Source: Lepidodermella squamata (lineage: Eukaryota > Gastrotricha). Taken from it: a stretch of DNA of 64,000 nucleotides. The DNA lies in contig JBLDXI010000046.1 of NCBI GenBank assembly GCA_047495785.1, positions 868,001 to 932,000 on the forward strand. Direction: 5' to 3'. Positions 30,533-43,608 of the stretch are shown one piece after another; position 1 is the first letter of the stretch; every line of letters starts with the position of its first letter. A model generated the notes under the pieces. That model saw only the letters and a program-made list of their open reading frames with translations. It ran no database searches and was not told the origin of the DNA. A program made the translations under genes and the position numbers.

Positions 30533-30853
30533 GAATATTCTATCCAATTTTTTTATCATACTCAATTTGGCATAAGGGCCAAGGGTCAGCAGAAAAAACC
30601 GAGATGAATACGCAAATTAGATCAAAATTACTTAGTACGTAGTACATTATGCCGCAATCGAAATAATAATTGCCTATAAAAATGTAATGCACGTGCCCCT
30701 CTTTTTTGGGAGCCCTACACAGGTATATATAATAATCTGCGGAAATAAATAAGAATATGTTGAGCTTGATCGTAGGTCTGGTAATAATTTAGCGAGAGGT
30801 GACTTCGATTTACAGCCAGACGATAACTGCCAGCAACTTTTTCGTATTGCCCT

Positions 30854-32341
30854 ATGTTAACACAGGTTCCTCATAGCCACAAAACCATTTTATACCTGGT
30901 GTATTCCTTCGTTCTATTTAGATTCCGAGAACAAATGCGTCACTCCAGGTTTCGAAGCAAGCGGTCGCTCGGCGAAGCGAGTTTACAACGGGCCGATGAT
31001 TGGTTCAGATCTAGATTGGATTGTATCTATCTTTTGGAACCTTGGAAATGCTACAAAGTAATCCCAAACAATTTGATTCCAATCGATCTATTTTTGTGTT
31101 ATTCTAGTCCGAATTATCGCTCAGTCTGCACCGGATTTATGATATCTGAAGATCTTGTCATGACAGCTGCCCATTGTCTAAGAGATTGCAAATTGACCAA
31201 AACATCCAACGTTACTGAATGCAAGGAGCTTTGCGACAACAATGTACATGGACACCGAAGCTAAAAGCTCGACTGGGAATAAAGGCCATGGTTAAGAAAG
31301 AGAAAGAGTGAGCTTGTTAAAGAGTACTCGGTCGACCACTATTTCTACCTGTCAGACTACGACATGTTCGAAGTACAGCAGCCGGTGACGGCAAACTTGA
31401 CTTTGGATGAAATCAGGAAACGACTAAACTTCTGGAAAACTTTTTACGACATGGCCGTTTTACATATCAATCTGGAAATGGGCTCGAATGGGAGTCAAAA
31501 TTTCACCCGGGAGAATGCTATGTTTAAAAAACTATGCCTGCCAGAAGATGATGTTATCGATATTTCTGACGTTGACGATAAATCAAGCTGCTATACAATC
31601 GGTATAGGAATCTCAGCCATTGAATTGTTCGCCATTCAAAGTTCTGTTTCCTGTATAATATAGGTTGGGGCTATGATTCGCGGATGAAAGATCCTGAAAT
31701 TCCTCTAGTTGGAAAGTTGAGACTTCGAGCATGCGCTAATACATCTGAGTCTCCGATTCTCTGCACTACAGCTGGTAGGCTTAGGAACTCTTCAACAACA
31801 ACTTGTCCTGGTGATTCAGGCGCGCCAGTTTTCTGCAAAACAAGATCCATGTCCAGCCATCAGTTATGGGGAGTACACGGCTCTCTTATCGGCGTGGGTA
31901 ATGTCTCCATTTTCGATTTCATTGGGTGAACAAAATATCGCTTTTGCAGGAAACATTCGAACGTGCAGTGCGACCAACCTTAAAAAAGTCGGAATCCAAG
32001 TGAGCATCCCGGATCATATGTTCTGCATCGGCAAGCTGATAAGCAATTGGGATAAGCTGCTGGCGGCTCACACGTGCGCTGTGAAGGTTCAGCAGCTGAA
32101 ATCGTATTGCGATCACGCTAACTACCCAAAGCCTTATTTGTGTTGGAAACCTTTGGCTTATGCTTGCTTGTCACTAAACAAGGACAGGGGGCAGAAAGAA
32201 CCGTGGTTAATGCAACTAAGACAGGTTCTAGATATTACACCCAGGCCATTCGTCAAATTTAAGGATCCCGATTCCTGTCTCAAAGCATCGTCCGAGCTCA
32301 TATGCAACGGCTATAGAGCTAATCCATACATCAAGACTTGA
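30854..32341 (+). pseudogene. Trypsin-like serine protease 1, frame broken
   Basis: Peptides show the catalytic His (LVMTAAHC, about 31165), the Asp strand (YDMAVLHI, about 31452) and the Ser (CPGDSGAPVFC, about 31810). An RSKR sequence near 30955 could be a proprotein cleavage site. Exon joints are clear at 31641-31664 (GTATAG...AG before GW) and 31899-31950 (GTAATG...GCAG). Between 31195 and 31335 the frame shifts at least twice: QCTWTPKLKARLGI is in one frame and VKEYSVDHYFYL in another. Compared with the downstream paralogue, this region should be one exon. It is either a pseudogene or has sequence errors. The long Cys-containing tail after the protease domain is shared with gene 2, as in nematode DUF316-type trypsins. 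Confidence 0.65.
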
Positions 32342-32533
32342 AAGGGGGATTATTTTCTCTGTCTTTGGTTCTTCGATCGTTTTGTCCCTATTTCGTTTAA
32401 ATCGTATCAAAATACTTGAAGTAAAAGTTATGCTTTATGCTGTCATTACGCCGTTTTAACGACGTCTAATTCGGGCAATTATGCACACCTGCTGAAGTAA
32501 TGGATCGCACACAGAAAATCATTGCATTTTTTA

Positions 32534-34107
32534 ATGAGGGCAATGCCATGGGTAGAACTGTTATTGCTGCTACGACTAGGCATATGTGCCCTTGTTGTCC
32601 AACTATGCTTGCCGCTTAAAATTAGCAATCAAATAGGTTTGCTGCCAGTCCAAAACGTATTTGGAGAAAGTTTTCGAATTTCCTTCCAGACCCTGTTTTT
32701 CAATGCAATCGACCATTATTCAGCCTTAATGAACTATCGGGACGAGTTTTTCAAGGAACAGAAGTAATGGATAATTTGGAGTGGCTGGCTTTGATATTGA
32801 CTACAACCGATAACGGCGTGGTAGGTGCTAGGGTCAATACATCTTTCGGGTAACCATTTGTATTACAACCAATCCTGAACCTATCCTGAGATCATGCTGA
32901 TTTTAGAGAAGGCTACTTCCAGCAATGTACCGGCTTTCTGGTAGCTCGTGACCTGGTAATGACAGCCGCCCATTGCGTAACTGATTGTGAAATGCAGCGT
33001 AACTTGTGGCACAAACCGCGTTGTAGAGAAATCCTACCGGAAAAAGTGGGAAACTGCTCGCTGAAGCCGACTATGGTAGTTCGTCTGGGTAACAATTCAA
33101 AAGTTGCCCCGGTTAAAGAAGCTATTGAATATCCCGTTGATCATTACTTCTACCTTACTGGCCACGATGCGACCTATGCAAGTAAGGAAATCTACAGAAA
33201 ATTGCTTCCGATAGAGGGAGATTCGTAATATGCAGGAAGCAGTCGCAATGGGGCTGATCTAGCCTTTCTTCACCTCAACCTCGAAAAGGGGACAAGGAAA
33301 AACTACACATACGAGAAACCAACCAGGAAACTATGCCTACCCACTGGGAACGAGCAGTTCGGAAACGATTGCCTATTTATAGGTAATAATTTCCTAAAAT
33401 CTGTGATATTCCGAAAATAGTATGTTCAAGGGTGGGGATTCTCCACTGATGAAACATTGCCTACGAAGCCAATCATTGGGAGGGCAACTCGGATGGATGT
33501 TTGCCCCGAAAAGGCTATTGAAAAGATTTCAAGGGACAATAATCGAGCGATTTGCACTGAAAATGCCGAATTGAACAACAAAACGACAGGTTTGTGCAAG
33601 GGCGATTCTGGTGGTCCCATTTTCTGTTACAACAGACTAACTGGCAATTACAACCTGGCCGGAATTTCATCCTACACCTTTAGGCCCAAAGGTAAGAAGA
33701 AGATTTGTCTCTGATATTTCTTCATTTTCTGTTTAGGTTTGACCCTCTGTGGATTGGACGAAGTTGTTGTGGCGGTAAACATCACGGCTCACTCATATTG
33801 CGTCAATTCATTCATGGCGAACTGGAATTCTCTGTTCAGCATGTACCAGTGCTTGAATAAGGAAATCCTACTCAGGAGGCTTTGCAACCGTAAACCTGGC
33901 TTCAAGCACTACAGCTTCTGCTCGAATCCCAAAGAGGCATGCGAACCGAAGAAAAATTGGTCCATGGACCTGCGTAAAGTCGAGAGACATTTAGATGCAG
34001 CGCCTCTTTACTACAAAGTGCCCTTGTTAGATAAATATCTCGGCGACAGGTGCTGGAAAACAGCTGCGCAATTCATATGCGTGCCTGGCAGTAATTCTCA
34101 TCAGTAA
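32534..34107 (+). pseudogene. Trypsin-like serine protease 2, with an in-frame stop
   Basis: A hydrophobic leader follows the ATG at 32534 (MRAMPWVELLLLLRLGICAL). After at least one intron, an activation-like VVGARVNTSFG peptide lies near 32825. The triad is visible: MTAAHC (32959), ADLAFLHLNL (about 33258) and CKGDSGGPIFC (about 33595). Introns at 33383-33431 and 33692-33736 match those of gene 1. A TAA at 33226-33228 interrupts the exon between His and Asp with no acceptable splice around it. The C-terminal extension (CGLDEVVVAVN to SNSHQ) is intact. It is a tandem paralogue of gene 1. A functional product would need the stop to be an error or bypassed; the first exons are not fully resolved. 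Confidence 0.65.
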
Positions 34108-34233
34108 AACTACCATTATAATTGAATTGCCAAACTTTTATTAAAATTACTTGCATTAGATTTGAAAATGAACAAAAATATTGATGATTGATTACATAAA
34201 TATTGGTGCTTTTTGGCTATTATCGATTTTGTT

Positions 34234-37200
34234 TTACCGAGCATTCATTGTAGCATCCAACAAGCACAAAGCTGCGTATAATATATCAGGCAGTTGTTGT
34301 AGTCCAGGCTTCGCACCAGCCTCTGATTTCGGCATCACTTCGTCAATCATAATATTCGCGGAATCTTTCATATCAGCACGTTGGCCTCTCGTTGAGCCTC
34401 GCCGGCGTTCCATGCTGTTGAAAATCAGCTTATTCCCATGATGGCTTCCAGACGACTGTTGGCGGAATTTATTGAGCTTCCCAGCTAGTTTTTCCATAAG
34501 ACTAGCAGTTGTTTCGTTCGAAAGGTTGTTGACCGAGCTGCCAGCTATGTTTCTCAGCCGGCAATTCGCTCCAGCTTCGATCAGCCGTTCCGCATTATCG
34601 GAATACCCATTCTGGCACGCGAGAAATAGGGCGGAATTGCCAACCTCATTCACAGCATTAACGCTTGCCCCGGCTTTAATAAGAACATCGACTGTTTTAA
34701 GGTGGCCACAAGCCGAGGCGAGGATAAGGGCTGTATTGCCGTAACGGTCTAACTGCTCCAAGTTAGCGCCAAGTTGGCAAAGGCATTTCGCAACATCTGA
34801 ATGGCCTTTCCTCGCTGCGATGTGGAGAGCAGAATGTTGGTTAGGATTAGCCGGGGATCCACTATGGAAAATCGCCCCTGAGCATATCAGATAAGCCACG
34901 ATATTGACATGGCCTTTGATACAAGCAGCATCGAGTGGCGTATAGCCGAATTGGTTGACGGTGTCAAGAATAGCGCCGTGACGAACAAGTAATTCAACCG
35001 TATCTAAATGGCCGTTCCAAGCTGCGACATGAAGAGCCGTATTTCCGCATCTGTTAGCCAGTTTCAACAAAGTAGATTTCTTTGAAAGAATCAAATCCAC
35101 CACTTTGGCACTTCCGCTTGACGCAGCCAAGGTCAAAGCTGTATCCTCAAATTTGTTTCTATCAGAATCTAGATCTGCCCCTTTATCGCATAAAAGCTCA
35201 ACGACTTGAGTATGGCCGTTCAAACTTGCGAGAAGAAGCGCTGAATTTTCATATTGGTCCCTTGATTCTAGTTTCGCTCGATTCTCCAAAAGGAACTCAA
35301 CGATTTTGAAGTGGCCACCACAGCAAGCTCCGATCAGCGGGGTAACGCCTGAATGGTCAGCTTTCTCTAGAAGATCATTCCTCTCACTGGCCCCTGTTGC
35401 CTCTAATATCGATTTGACGCAATCAAAGTGACCGTTTTGACTCGCTAATAGTAAGGCGGATCGGCCGAAATTATCCACAAAGCTAGCAGTCGCGCCAGAT
35501 CGAAGAAGGAGATCCACCATCTCGGAATGACCTCTTGAAGCCGCGAGTATTAAGGCTGTCGAGCCAGCTTGATTTCGAGCATTAAGATCAACAGAATCCG
35601 ATTTAAGCAACAACTCCGCAACTGAAACGTGACCTTGCATTGCAGCGTAGGTCAAAGCTGTGTCGCCGAATTTGTTAGATTGGCCAGGTTTCGCCCCAAG
35701 CCCGAGTAGAAGCTCTACAACTGAAGTCAATCCCTTTTGACTAACAAGAATCAAAGCCGAATTTCCATAACGGTCAATCGATTCAATATTCGCACCAGCG
35801 TAGATCAACAGCTTAGTTTCATGCTCCAAACCTTGAAGAAGGCAAAGTGCTAGTAAAGAATCGCCATTTGCGTCTTTACGATCTATTGTCGACTTCTCTT
35901 CAAACTCTGCGAACAGCTCGACAAACCGGTCGTAATCTCCGGAAAAAATTGTATCGATTATAGGATGCCGATTCCTCTTGGCCAGAATTCGATCCTCGAT
36001 TTTCGAGTATATTTTCCTTAATTCGGTCGAATTTCGGCATATTTCTAATTGATCTTGGTTCAATAATGCCCCATTTTCGACTAAAATTCCCACTGCCTCG
36101 AAATTACCGCAATTTATCGCGGTCACAAGTGCGTTTGATCCATTTTTGTTACATTTTTCGATTTCTATCGATTTTTGCTGGCATAATGCATCGATAACTG
36201 ATAACGATCCGATTTTCGAACATGCGTCAATCAAGGGTGTTAATCCGTTGTTGTCAGCCAAATTAACGTCGATCTGAGGCGATTGTAGCAATTCACTTAC
36301 AGCTTTGAAAACTTGATAGCCAGGCGGTAGTGACTTGATAGCTTTAAGAAGGGCAGTTTCGCCAAGTTTGTTCCTCTGGTTAACATCGAATTTTCCGAGT
36401 TCGACGAGATATTTCACCAGTCCAGCATAGCCACGACTTGAAGCGATGATCAACGCATTGTCCCCAGTTAGATCGCAAGTTACGCTCAAATCAATCATGC
36501 GTAGCTCAATGAGCGACCTTAATAAATGGCTACAACCCTCTTTCGCCGCAATCAACAGTGTTTCTTTTTGAATTTTCCCGTTTTTCCGAAGCAGGTTGAA
36601 AACCGAAGATTCTGTCAATGAGTCTTTATGCATGACAACGGAACAAGCCACTCCAAGATGTTGGAAAAACGCGACCTCGCCGAATTTGCAGAAGAACTCG
36701 ACCGATAAGTTGCGTTCGGACGGGGTGTTCTCATTCAAGACCCACTTTTGCAGCAATAAGGTATGCAACGGGGACTGGCCAGTAGCGGAATCGATCTCAA
36801 GAGTCCTATCAGCTAACAACGTGTGGTTTTTCGCATCCCTCAGGACTATTTCCAGCAGAGAGGATCGACGAGCTTTAACTGCAGCGATTAGGAAACCTGG
36901 TTTTTCTAAAGCTGTCTCGACAAAAGCTGCCCGTAGCGCGTCTATAGACCTCGCACCACAAAACCGCTTTTCCAGGGCATGTTTCAGAATTGCTGGATAG
37001 AAAACCGGGTGGAGACGGTAAGTTGATGAAGACACCTTCGAAAGGAACAGTGATGCAGTCAAACTCTGGCATAGCTTCTTCGCGCCCTCAAGATCATTCG
37101 CTAACGTATCGATCCAGAACAAGCAAAGATCGGCAAAATCGACGCTTTCACCCTCGGAGTAGAGTAGGAACGTGTATAGACAAGCTCTTTGTTCCGCACT

Positions 37201-38573
37201 CTTGAAATTGAGGAGGAATAGCAAAACCTTTAAGGCGTCTTTCTCCTTAGTTTTTTCAATGCCCTGCACCAAATTAACGAATATTGCATCGACCTGAAGT
37301 TTTGTGGTTAGCTTTGAGAATTGGCTGGTCAAAAGCCGCGCGATTGCCGGAAGGCCATGGCAGAACTTTGATAATTGAATGATTTGTTGGTTTTCGAGGT
37401 GTTTCCGAGCTGCTGTTGTTCTGACCAGCAATCTATGAATGCTTTCTTCGCTCAATCTATCGATTTCAACGGCTTTAACGACGAAATCGGGCGAGGTCTC
37501 TAACACAGCGTTGATTTTGAAGGGTGATATTGCGATAGTTCGAACCCGATCACCTAGGCGGGTCATACATTGAAGTGCGTAGGGGTTGATGACGTCATCC
37601 AAAACCACGAGAACCCTAGTATTAGAATCATTGGAGAGTAGCTGTCGTAAAATTTCGCAGGTGATGCATTTGTCAATTTTCTGACTCGGGATCACACGAG
37701 CGTTTCGCAGGAGTTTATAAAGTTGGAGACAGAAAACTGGTTCGTCGAATCGCGGGGCGGAGCTGAGTTTCAGGAGACTAAGCCATATAACGGCGCTGAG
37801 GTTGCATTGTTTCGGAAGTGCTGCTGATTCTTCGAGCAGCACTTGCCCGATTAGGGAAGTTTTTCCGACGCCGTCCTGACCGTGAATCACAAGAGCACCT
37901 AAAATGAACAGAAATCCAATTCAAATAAATTTACTCAAAGCTGGGTAAAGCTCTTTTGGGAAATGATTCGGGAAAGGTTAGATGATTCAATGAATTTGAG
38001 GATTTAATGTCCTTAGATCTATGAAAAGGAAAACGACAAAATTAAGGAGGATTTCTGCATTCCTATGTCGAATCGACCCAAGTTCTTGAAGCCGGTCCAG
38101 AAAATTTTCACTTAAGGGGAATCAAACAAGGAGTGATTCTCTTTTCGTCTCTTGTTGGAAGCAGAATTTAGGATTATAATTGACGCTTAAGCGTAGCAAC
38201 AGTTGCTAAGGGGCTCGTTTGATTTTACCATAAATAATTTGAAAAGACAAGATTGATTTGGACTCATAGGTCCCTTGAATTCCGACCTCATTGTAGCAAA
38301 TATATCCCAAAAAATGTAAGATACTGTACCACCTTAACTGGATGGTAAAACAGCTCCTTAATTACCCGGGCCATAAATAATATAGGAATTAAGAGTTAAT
38401 TTGTGAATGGGACTGAAAAAGATGTAACCTTTTTACCTGGACTTGATGAAAGACAAAGCTCCTCGATAGCCTGTCGAACAACTTGAAGCTCCTTGCGTTG
38501 CTGAAACAGTTTCTGCGATTTTGACACCGGATACTGGCCACTGATAGACCGTCGAACAAAATAATAGAAAAAA
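34234..38573 (-). CDS. STAND NTPase: NB-ARC-like domain plus about 17 ankyrin repeats
   Basis: The main exon is 34234-37898. An upstream exon (38437 to about 38573) joins in phase with a GTAAAA donor and encodes FVRRSISGQYPVSKSQ and a linker before the P-loop. Visible NTPase parts: Walker A GQDGVGKTSL, kinase-2/Walker B VLVVLDDV, a GLP box (CHGLPAIARLL), a winged-helix region and an MHD-like HPVF. Ankyrin repeats of about 33 residues then run to near the C-terminus (GNTALHVAAWNGHLDTVELL is typical). This is the layout of APAF-1/NLR-type switches with ankyrins in the sensor position. The N-terminal effector domain and start codon lie in an exon I could not identify. Likely a ligand-triggered oligomerising signalling protein (inference). 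Confidence 0.85.
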
Positions 38574-38599
38574 CTATTTATTTTTTCTGCTAGCCGTAA

Positions 38600-41500
38600 T
38601 TTCGCGAATGAAAGCTATACAATATGCATTCTCGATAAACAAACCTCAGTAGCAAGATGGTTTGCGCACTTGTTGCCGGCATATAAATAGACAGGAAGTT
38701 AAATATAATCAGATTTCCGCAGCGCGCAGCTATTTATTCGCCCATTTCTGTATATCGATATCGATAGCCGTTATGCGCGTAGCATGTGTAGGGCACTTGC
38801 AAAATGCATCATCGCAAGATCAATCGCCTCTAAAATACAACAACACTAAGTCGCCACAAAAAATTAATGATGCTTTATTCATCGTGCTGCGAAGCTAAAG
38901 TTGATTTATACATGGCGATTACGAAAAATTATTGGCGATGAATCGCACCGCAAAAGCATTTTAAGATAGAGTGGCTTTGCAGTGTAAGTATGTTTAGACA
39001 GCATTAGTATTAATAAATTAAGTGTATTTAAAAAATGGAGCGAGACTATAACGGGAAGAGCGAGAAAAACGCTCTCAGCGCGACGACGAGACGTAATTTA
39101 TTACCCGTAAAAATCGATGCTAACCCAGCAGTACGCGCGGCAGTGTGATGTGCGCGGCTTTATTAGGGCCGAGAGTGGCCGCGCGCTTCTCCTGAGCTAT
39201 CAATAACAACAACTCTGTGTGTGCATTCAGCTGCTGTACTGCACCCGCGCGGCCGAGCTGAGGATGATACAGTGTTGCTGACACACATGATGATCAGGCG
39301 AAAGATATGTGCGCACCCTGTTTCGGTAAACAATAGAACGGGCGGGCGGGCTATCAAAACGTAATTACGCATTTTTACAAAGTGTAAGTATAATCATCTT
39401 CAGCGAACCTATTTTGTTCGATTTCATTACTTAATAATGTCGGCGCCCGATATACTCCAGTGTTATTGTTTTCCTGCGCTCGTACAAAGTCTTGAGCTGA
39501 TCTGAAGTACATAGTGTGGCTATTGTTCGGTTTAATTTGTTTACTCCTCGTTTAGACTCTCTGAACTCTCAAGGAAATTGGTTTAGACATCAATTTACAG
39601 CTGTTCCAGAGGTAATGAGTAACCTGTGTTCTGCGTAAAGTGTTGACACAAAATTTTCAAGTCAAAATGTAAAAATCGTTGGAAAAGGAAAAAATCACAT
39701 TCAGCGTGTCCCGTAAGTAACGCAGGAAAAGAAAATACATGGAAAAGGGTTCAGAAACTCTAAAATGGAGACGAAGTCACAGAAAATGTTAGAAAATTCA
39801 AAAATTCCCGAGAATAGTAATCATGTATGTCACTTGGTAATTTAAATTAAAAAGTCCAGAGAAATGTTGTCCAAGCGGGTAGAATACCGAAAATTACCAA
39901 ACCAGTTACCACGGGATGTTCCGGTTTTTTTCCGAAGTAACATGAAACCATCGAACTAATAATTTCTTTCCGCGAACCATTTTTACATAAACCAGCGGAA
40001 CCATCGAAATATAATTATTATTCTATATTCATCGGAAATTCATATTTAAGTTAATATTTAAATATTATTCCGATGGTTTAAGACATCGTATAAAATCACG
40101 AATAATGAAACGAGTTGCGGGAATATAGCATGCTAGCGTCCAAATTTAAAATTAAGCATGACCACGGTTAGCTCGGCCCCGCCCACGGCCTCGAACACGA
40201 ATGCTCAGTTGGCTCTTCTTGTAGGATAGCGTCCACGGCAAGGCTTCGAGCAATCAAAATTTGTAGTGTAATTTGCTGAGGTTAGGATTCTCGCTGGAAA
40301 TTCAAAAAAATTGGCAGAATCAATTTTGAATTTCTAGAATCTCTGTGCCAACTTAGATCGATAAGACGTCTCGTGGACCCTTTGAGGTTACTTGTCTCTT
40401 AAGAAGGATGGGAGCCTCCTAGAAGTCTGAAATTTGAAAATTCAAAATCCTCAACCAAAACTGAGTCCGAGAATGGTCCTTTTTCAAGTCAACACCCTAT
40501 TTGCGACTCTCGATACTTGTTAACGGTCAATTACTAATAGACTGAAACCGTCGGAAATACCTCGGTACGTGATAAAGCGAGCTAAACAACGGTGCGCAAG
40601 TCATTAACTTTACCACAATGACTTCTCAAAATTGACTTATGAGCGTCGGAAAATCCTAAAAACTAAATCCTTACTTCCAAGCCACTTGTGACCATTCATT
40701 TTCACATGAAAGTATCACATCAGTCGCAATATACTTCGATGCCAAATGATAGTTCTATGGTCGTATAACCAGACGAGGATGATTCTTGATAAGCTTCATC
40801 ATCAAACTCAACTTCGCCAATAGGGTCAGACTTATTTAATAGCGCGACCCTGTGCAGGCTCGTTGGCGCCACAGCTCAATAACTGTTACACGCAGTTCGC
40901 AGTTACACGCAGCACCTACGAGGACTAATGTCATCCTCATAAGCTTTTAATCTATGTATTCATCATCAGTCTGGTGTCTGATTATCAGACTCGTAATTTC
41001 TAAAAAAATCCAATATCGAAGACTGAAAGCAAAGGAAACCAGGTCGAGCGCATTCCGACAGGTTAAGCTAGTGTTCCGATTGATTAAGATCATGTTCCGA
41101 TGTAATAATGCAGTAAAATGACTTTCCGATGGTTTAATTTAGTTTTCACCCGTTTTATATATTTCCGACGTTTTAAGTAAAAATGGTTCGCGGAAAGAAA
41201 TTATTAGTTCGATGGAATGATGTAGACCCTTTTTTCCGGTACCTTAATTTTCAATTTCTTCGTTAAAATCGCTGGTAAAAGCTGGATTATTCTCCCGTTA
41301 GGTTAAATTCAACAAATTAATTTAATTTCCTACAAATTAAATAATAGCTGCACAACTTCTGGGACATGCTGTGATAAGGAGTGAGTTTGATTTCGCCCGT
41401 CTTTTTACGACCTTAGCTGGGAATCACTCATTCGCTCAGCATGCTTTCGACTTTCGAAATCTGATTCATCGCGTCCAACTCCATGCGGTTGCGTGAAAGC

Positions 41501-42104
41501 TTATAAAAAATTAGTAAAAAATGTCTCGCACACAGCATTAATTTGGTCAAAGTGATTTGACAAAAAACGCGGCCGAGCAAACATTCGTATGTAGGTTAGC
41601 GCAATAATATTATAGTAATATACCCCACTGCTGCACACCGCAAACAATGCAGACCAGGCACAGTATATCCAATTATGATTTTTTTCAGTCAACGGGAATG
41701 TGTTTTATTCCAAGTCAATACGATCATTATAAGTGTCATTAACAGGTGAATTCTTGTAATTTATTTTACGATGGAGCATTTTTGGTCCTTTTTATGAGCC
41801 ATCAGATAACAACAATAGGTATATACAGCCAAGAGATTGTTTTTTCTAGCCGATCTGATTAATTATAACAGTCCGGACTGGTTTATTTGTTGACAATAGC
41901 TATTTTGATAATTACGCCGCTCTGTTTTACAAGATAAAAAGAGTGCTCATTGCGTCACCGCGCAATTTGGGGAGGTCGCACTGCGCTTATCATTATAGGT
42001 CGATTCTTATCTGTGTCGCGCGTGACACTAGATTACGCTGCTGAGGGAGGGGCGAGTCGACCCAAAACATCGCATTATCATCGCAGCAACAAGACTGTAG
42101 CTAT
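38600..42104. other. Intergenic region with divergent promoters, no gene recognised
   Basis: Between the minus-strand STAND gene and the plus-strand transporter. The missing first exon of the STAND gene may lie here, but no open frame with a recognisable domain was found. A TIR element occupies 39948-41215. Confidence 0.5.
39948..41215. mobile_element. Non-autonomous TIR element, 1.27 kb
   Basis: Perfect 39-bp inverted repeats at 39948-39986 (starting CCATCGAACTAATAATTTCT) and 41177-41215. Inward copies of TTCCGATGGTTTA-like words lie near both ends (40069 and 41128). No transposase frame. The target duplication is not clear (flanks gaaa and aatg). Confidence 0.75.
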
Positions 42105-43608
42105 ATGGTAGCGTGTCAAAAATCGCTTCCACTCGGCTCGAAGCGATGGCCAATCGGCGCCCGTTGGATCACTCTAGTCATCGGCATTTTCGGCCAGGCG
42201 TGTTACTGCATGCCGCTTACGATCGGCGTGTGGCAAAACGCCATGCGGGCTATGCTCAATCAAACGGCGACTGAGGCTAACATCATGGCTCAGGTGTGCG
42301 TAATCGGGCAAACTGTCGCTCTACCCGCGAGTCTCACCTACGAACACTACGGCAGCCAGGTGACTGCCTTAATCGGTGGGGTATTCGCTAGTGGTACCTT
42401 TGTTTTAATGGCGATGGCTCTAACGATTTGGCGAGACTTTTTCGCCCAGACTATGTGGCTCCTCTACGTAGTTTGGTTCTTCAACGCGTTGGGGAGTATT
42501 TTCACCTACATGGCGTCGACCATGCCAAATATCAAGAATTTCGAGTTCCGCCATCGTGGGAAAATCATTGGAATACTCAATGCGGCTTCTTGCCTCGGCC
42601 CAGCTATGTTCTCAGTTCTTTACAACACATTATTCACAAACGGTTACGTCGCCCATGGTGAGGAAGATGGGCAGAATTTACCCGGCTACTTCCTACTCCT
42701 AGCCTCGGTCTACTGTCTGGTGACTCTAGTGCTAATCCTGTTCACCGGGGAGCTGAGTTTATTCACAAACGACGAAGAGGCAGCTTTGAATAGCCACAAG
42801 CCTCCGAGCAATTTTTCAGAATGCCCTTACGTTGAACAGTCGCCTCGGCACTTGATCTGCAAACCCAACTACTGGCTTTGCGTTATTCAATTCAGTCTAG
42901 CTGCTTGTAGCCAATTGACGTTTCAGAATAACATCGGCACTTATTTGCGGTCGTATCACCTCGATCAATCGCACAACATGGGCTTCACAGCTGGCGGGAA
43001 TGTCGCAGCGGCTGTTGCGAGTTTCATCGCTGGGCAGATTTCCGATTTATTAGTACATCGGTATAAAGTCGCGCCGAGTTGTGCGGTATTTTTGCTGCCA
43101 TACTTGCTGCAAGCGGCGTTTTTAGGCGCATCGATTGGAGTTGGAGATGACTACTACGTCCTCCTGTTTACGAATATCAGCGTTGGACTGGGCTTCGGTG
43201 TAACCTGGAGCCAGTCTGCTACTGTTTTAGCTGATCTTTTTGGCGACAAGCATCTACCTTCGAACTGGGGCTGGGCCCTTCTTGTATCAGGATTGTTAGG
43301 TAAGTTCGATTTTTACGCTGGAACCCTTCCTAATTTGAGAATTTCCAGGTTTCCCCTTCTCCTATGGATTCAGCGCGGTTTACGAGGAGCACATAGAAGG
43401 GGAGGGCGAGATCTATTGCTACGGTCTCAACTGTTTCAGATGGAGCTACATCTTGCTATCTACAGCAAGTGTTGGCGCATTCTTCGCCATTCTAGCCCTT
43501 TGGAGAAATATGATGATAAATGCGAAGGAGAGGCGGAAAATTATTGAGACGGATGCGATGTGTGCAATGACCCCGCCGCTGATAACATCCAGTGAAAGTG
43601 GTGTTTGA
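42105..43608 (+). CDS. Major facilitator superfamily transporter, nodulin-like type
   Basis: Exons 42105-43299 and 43349-43608 (intron 49 bp, GTAAGT...CCAG, phase 1) give 484 residues. About twelve hydrophobic segments are visible, starting at RWITLVIGIFGQACYCMPLT. The signature FRHRGKIIGILNAASCLGPAMFS, split by the usual loop, and the central acidic loop (FTNDEEAALNS) fit the nodulin-like/NFD4 group of MFS proteins. After splicing, the tail reads GFPFSYGFSAVYEEHIEGEG, then a last membrane segment and a basic cytosolic end. The substrate is unknown. The ATG at 42105 is the first in frame and directly precedes the basic stretch before helix 1. Confidence 0.8.

Noticed and set aside
31261-31335. 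Possible intron bridging the frame break in protease 1
   Set aside because: No GT...AG pair of acceptable length keeps the conserved peptides on both sides in frame.
33224-33236. Eleven-base GT...AG segment around the stop in protease 2
   Set aside because: Far too short for a spliceosomal intron.
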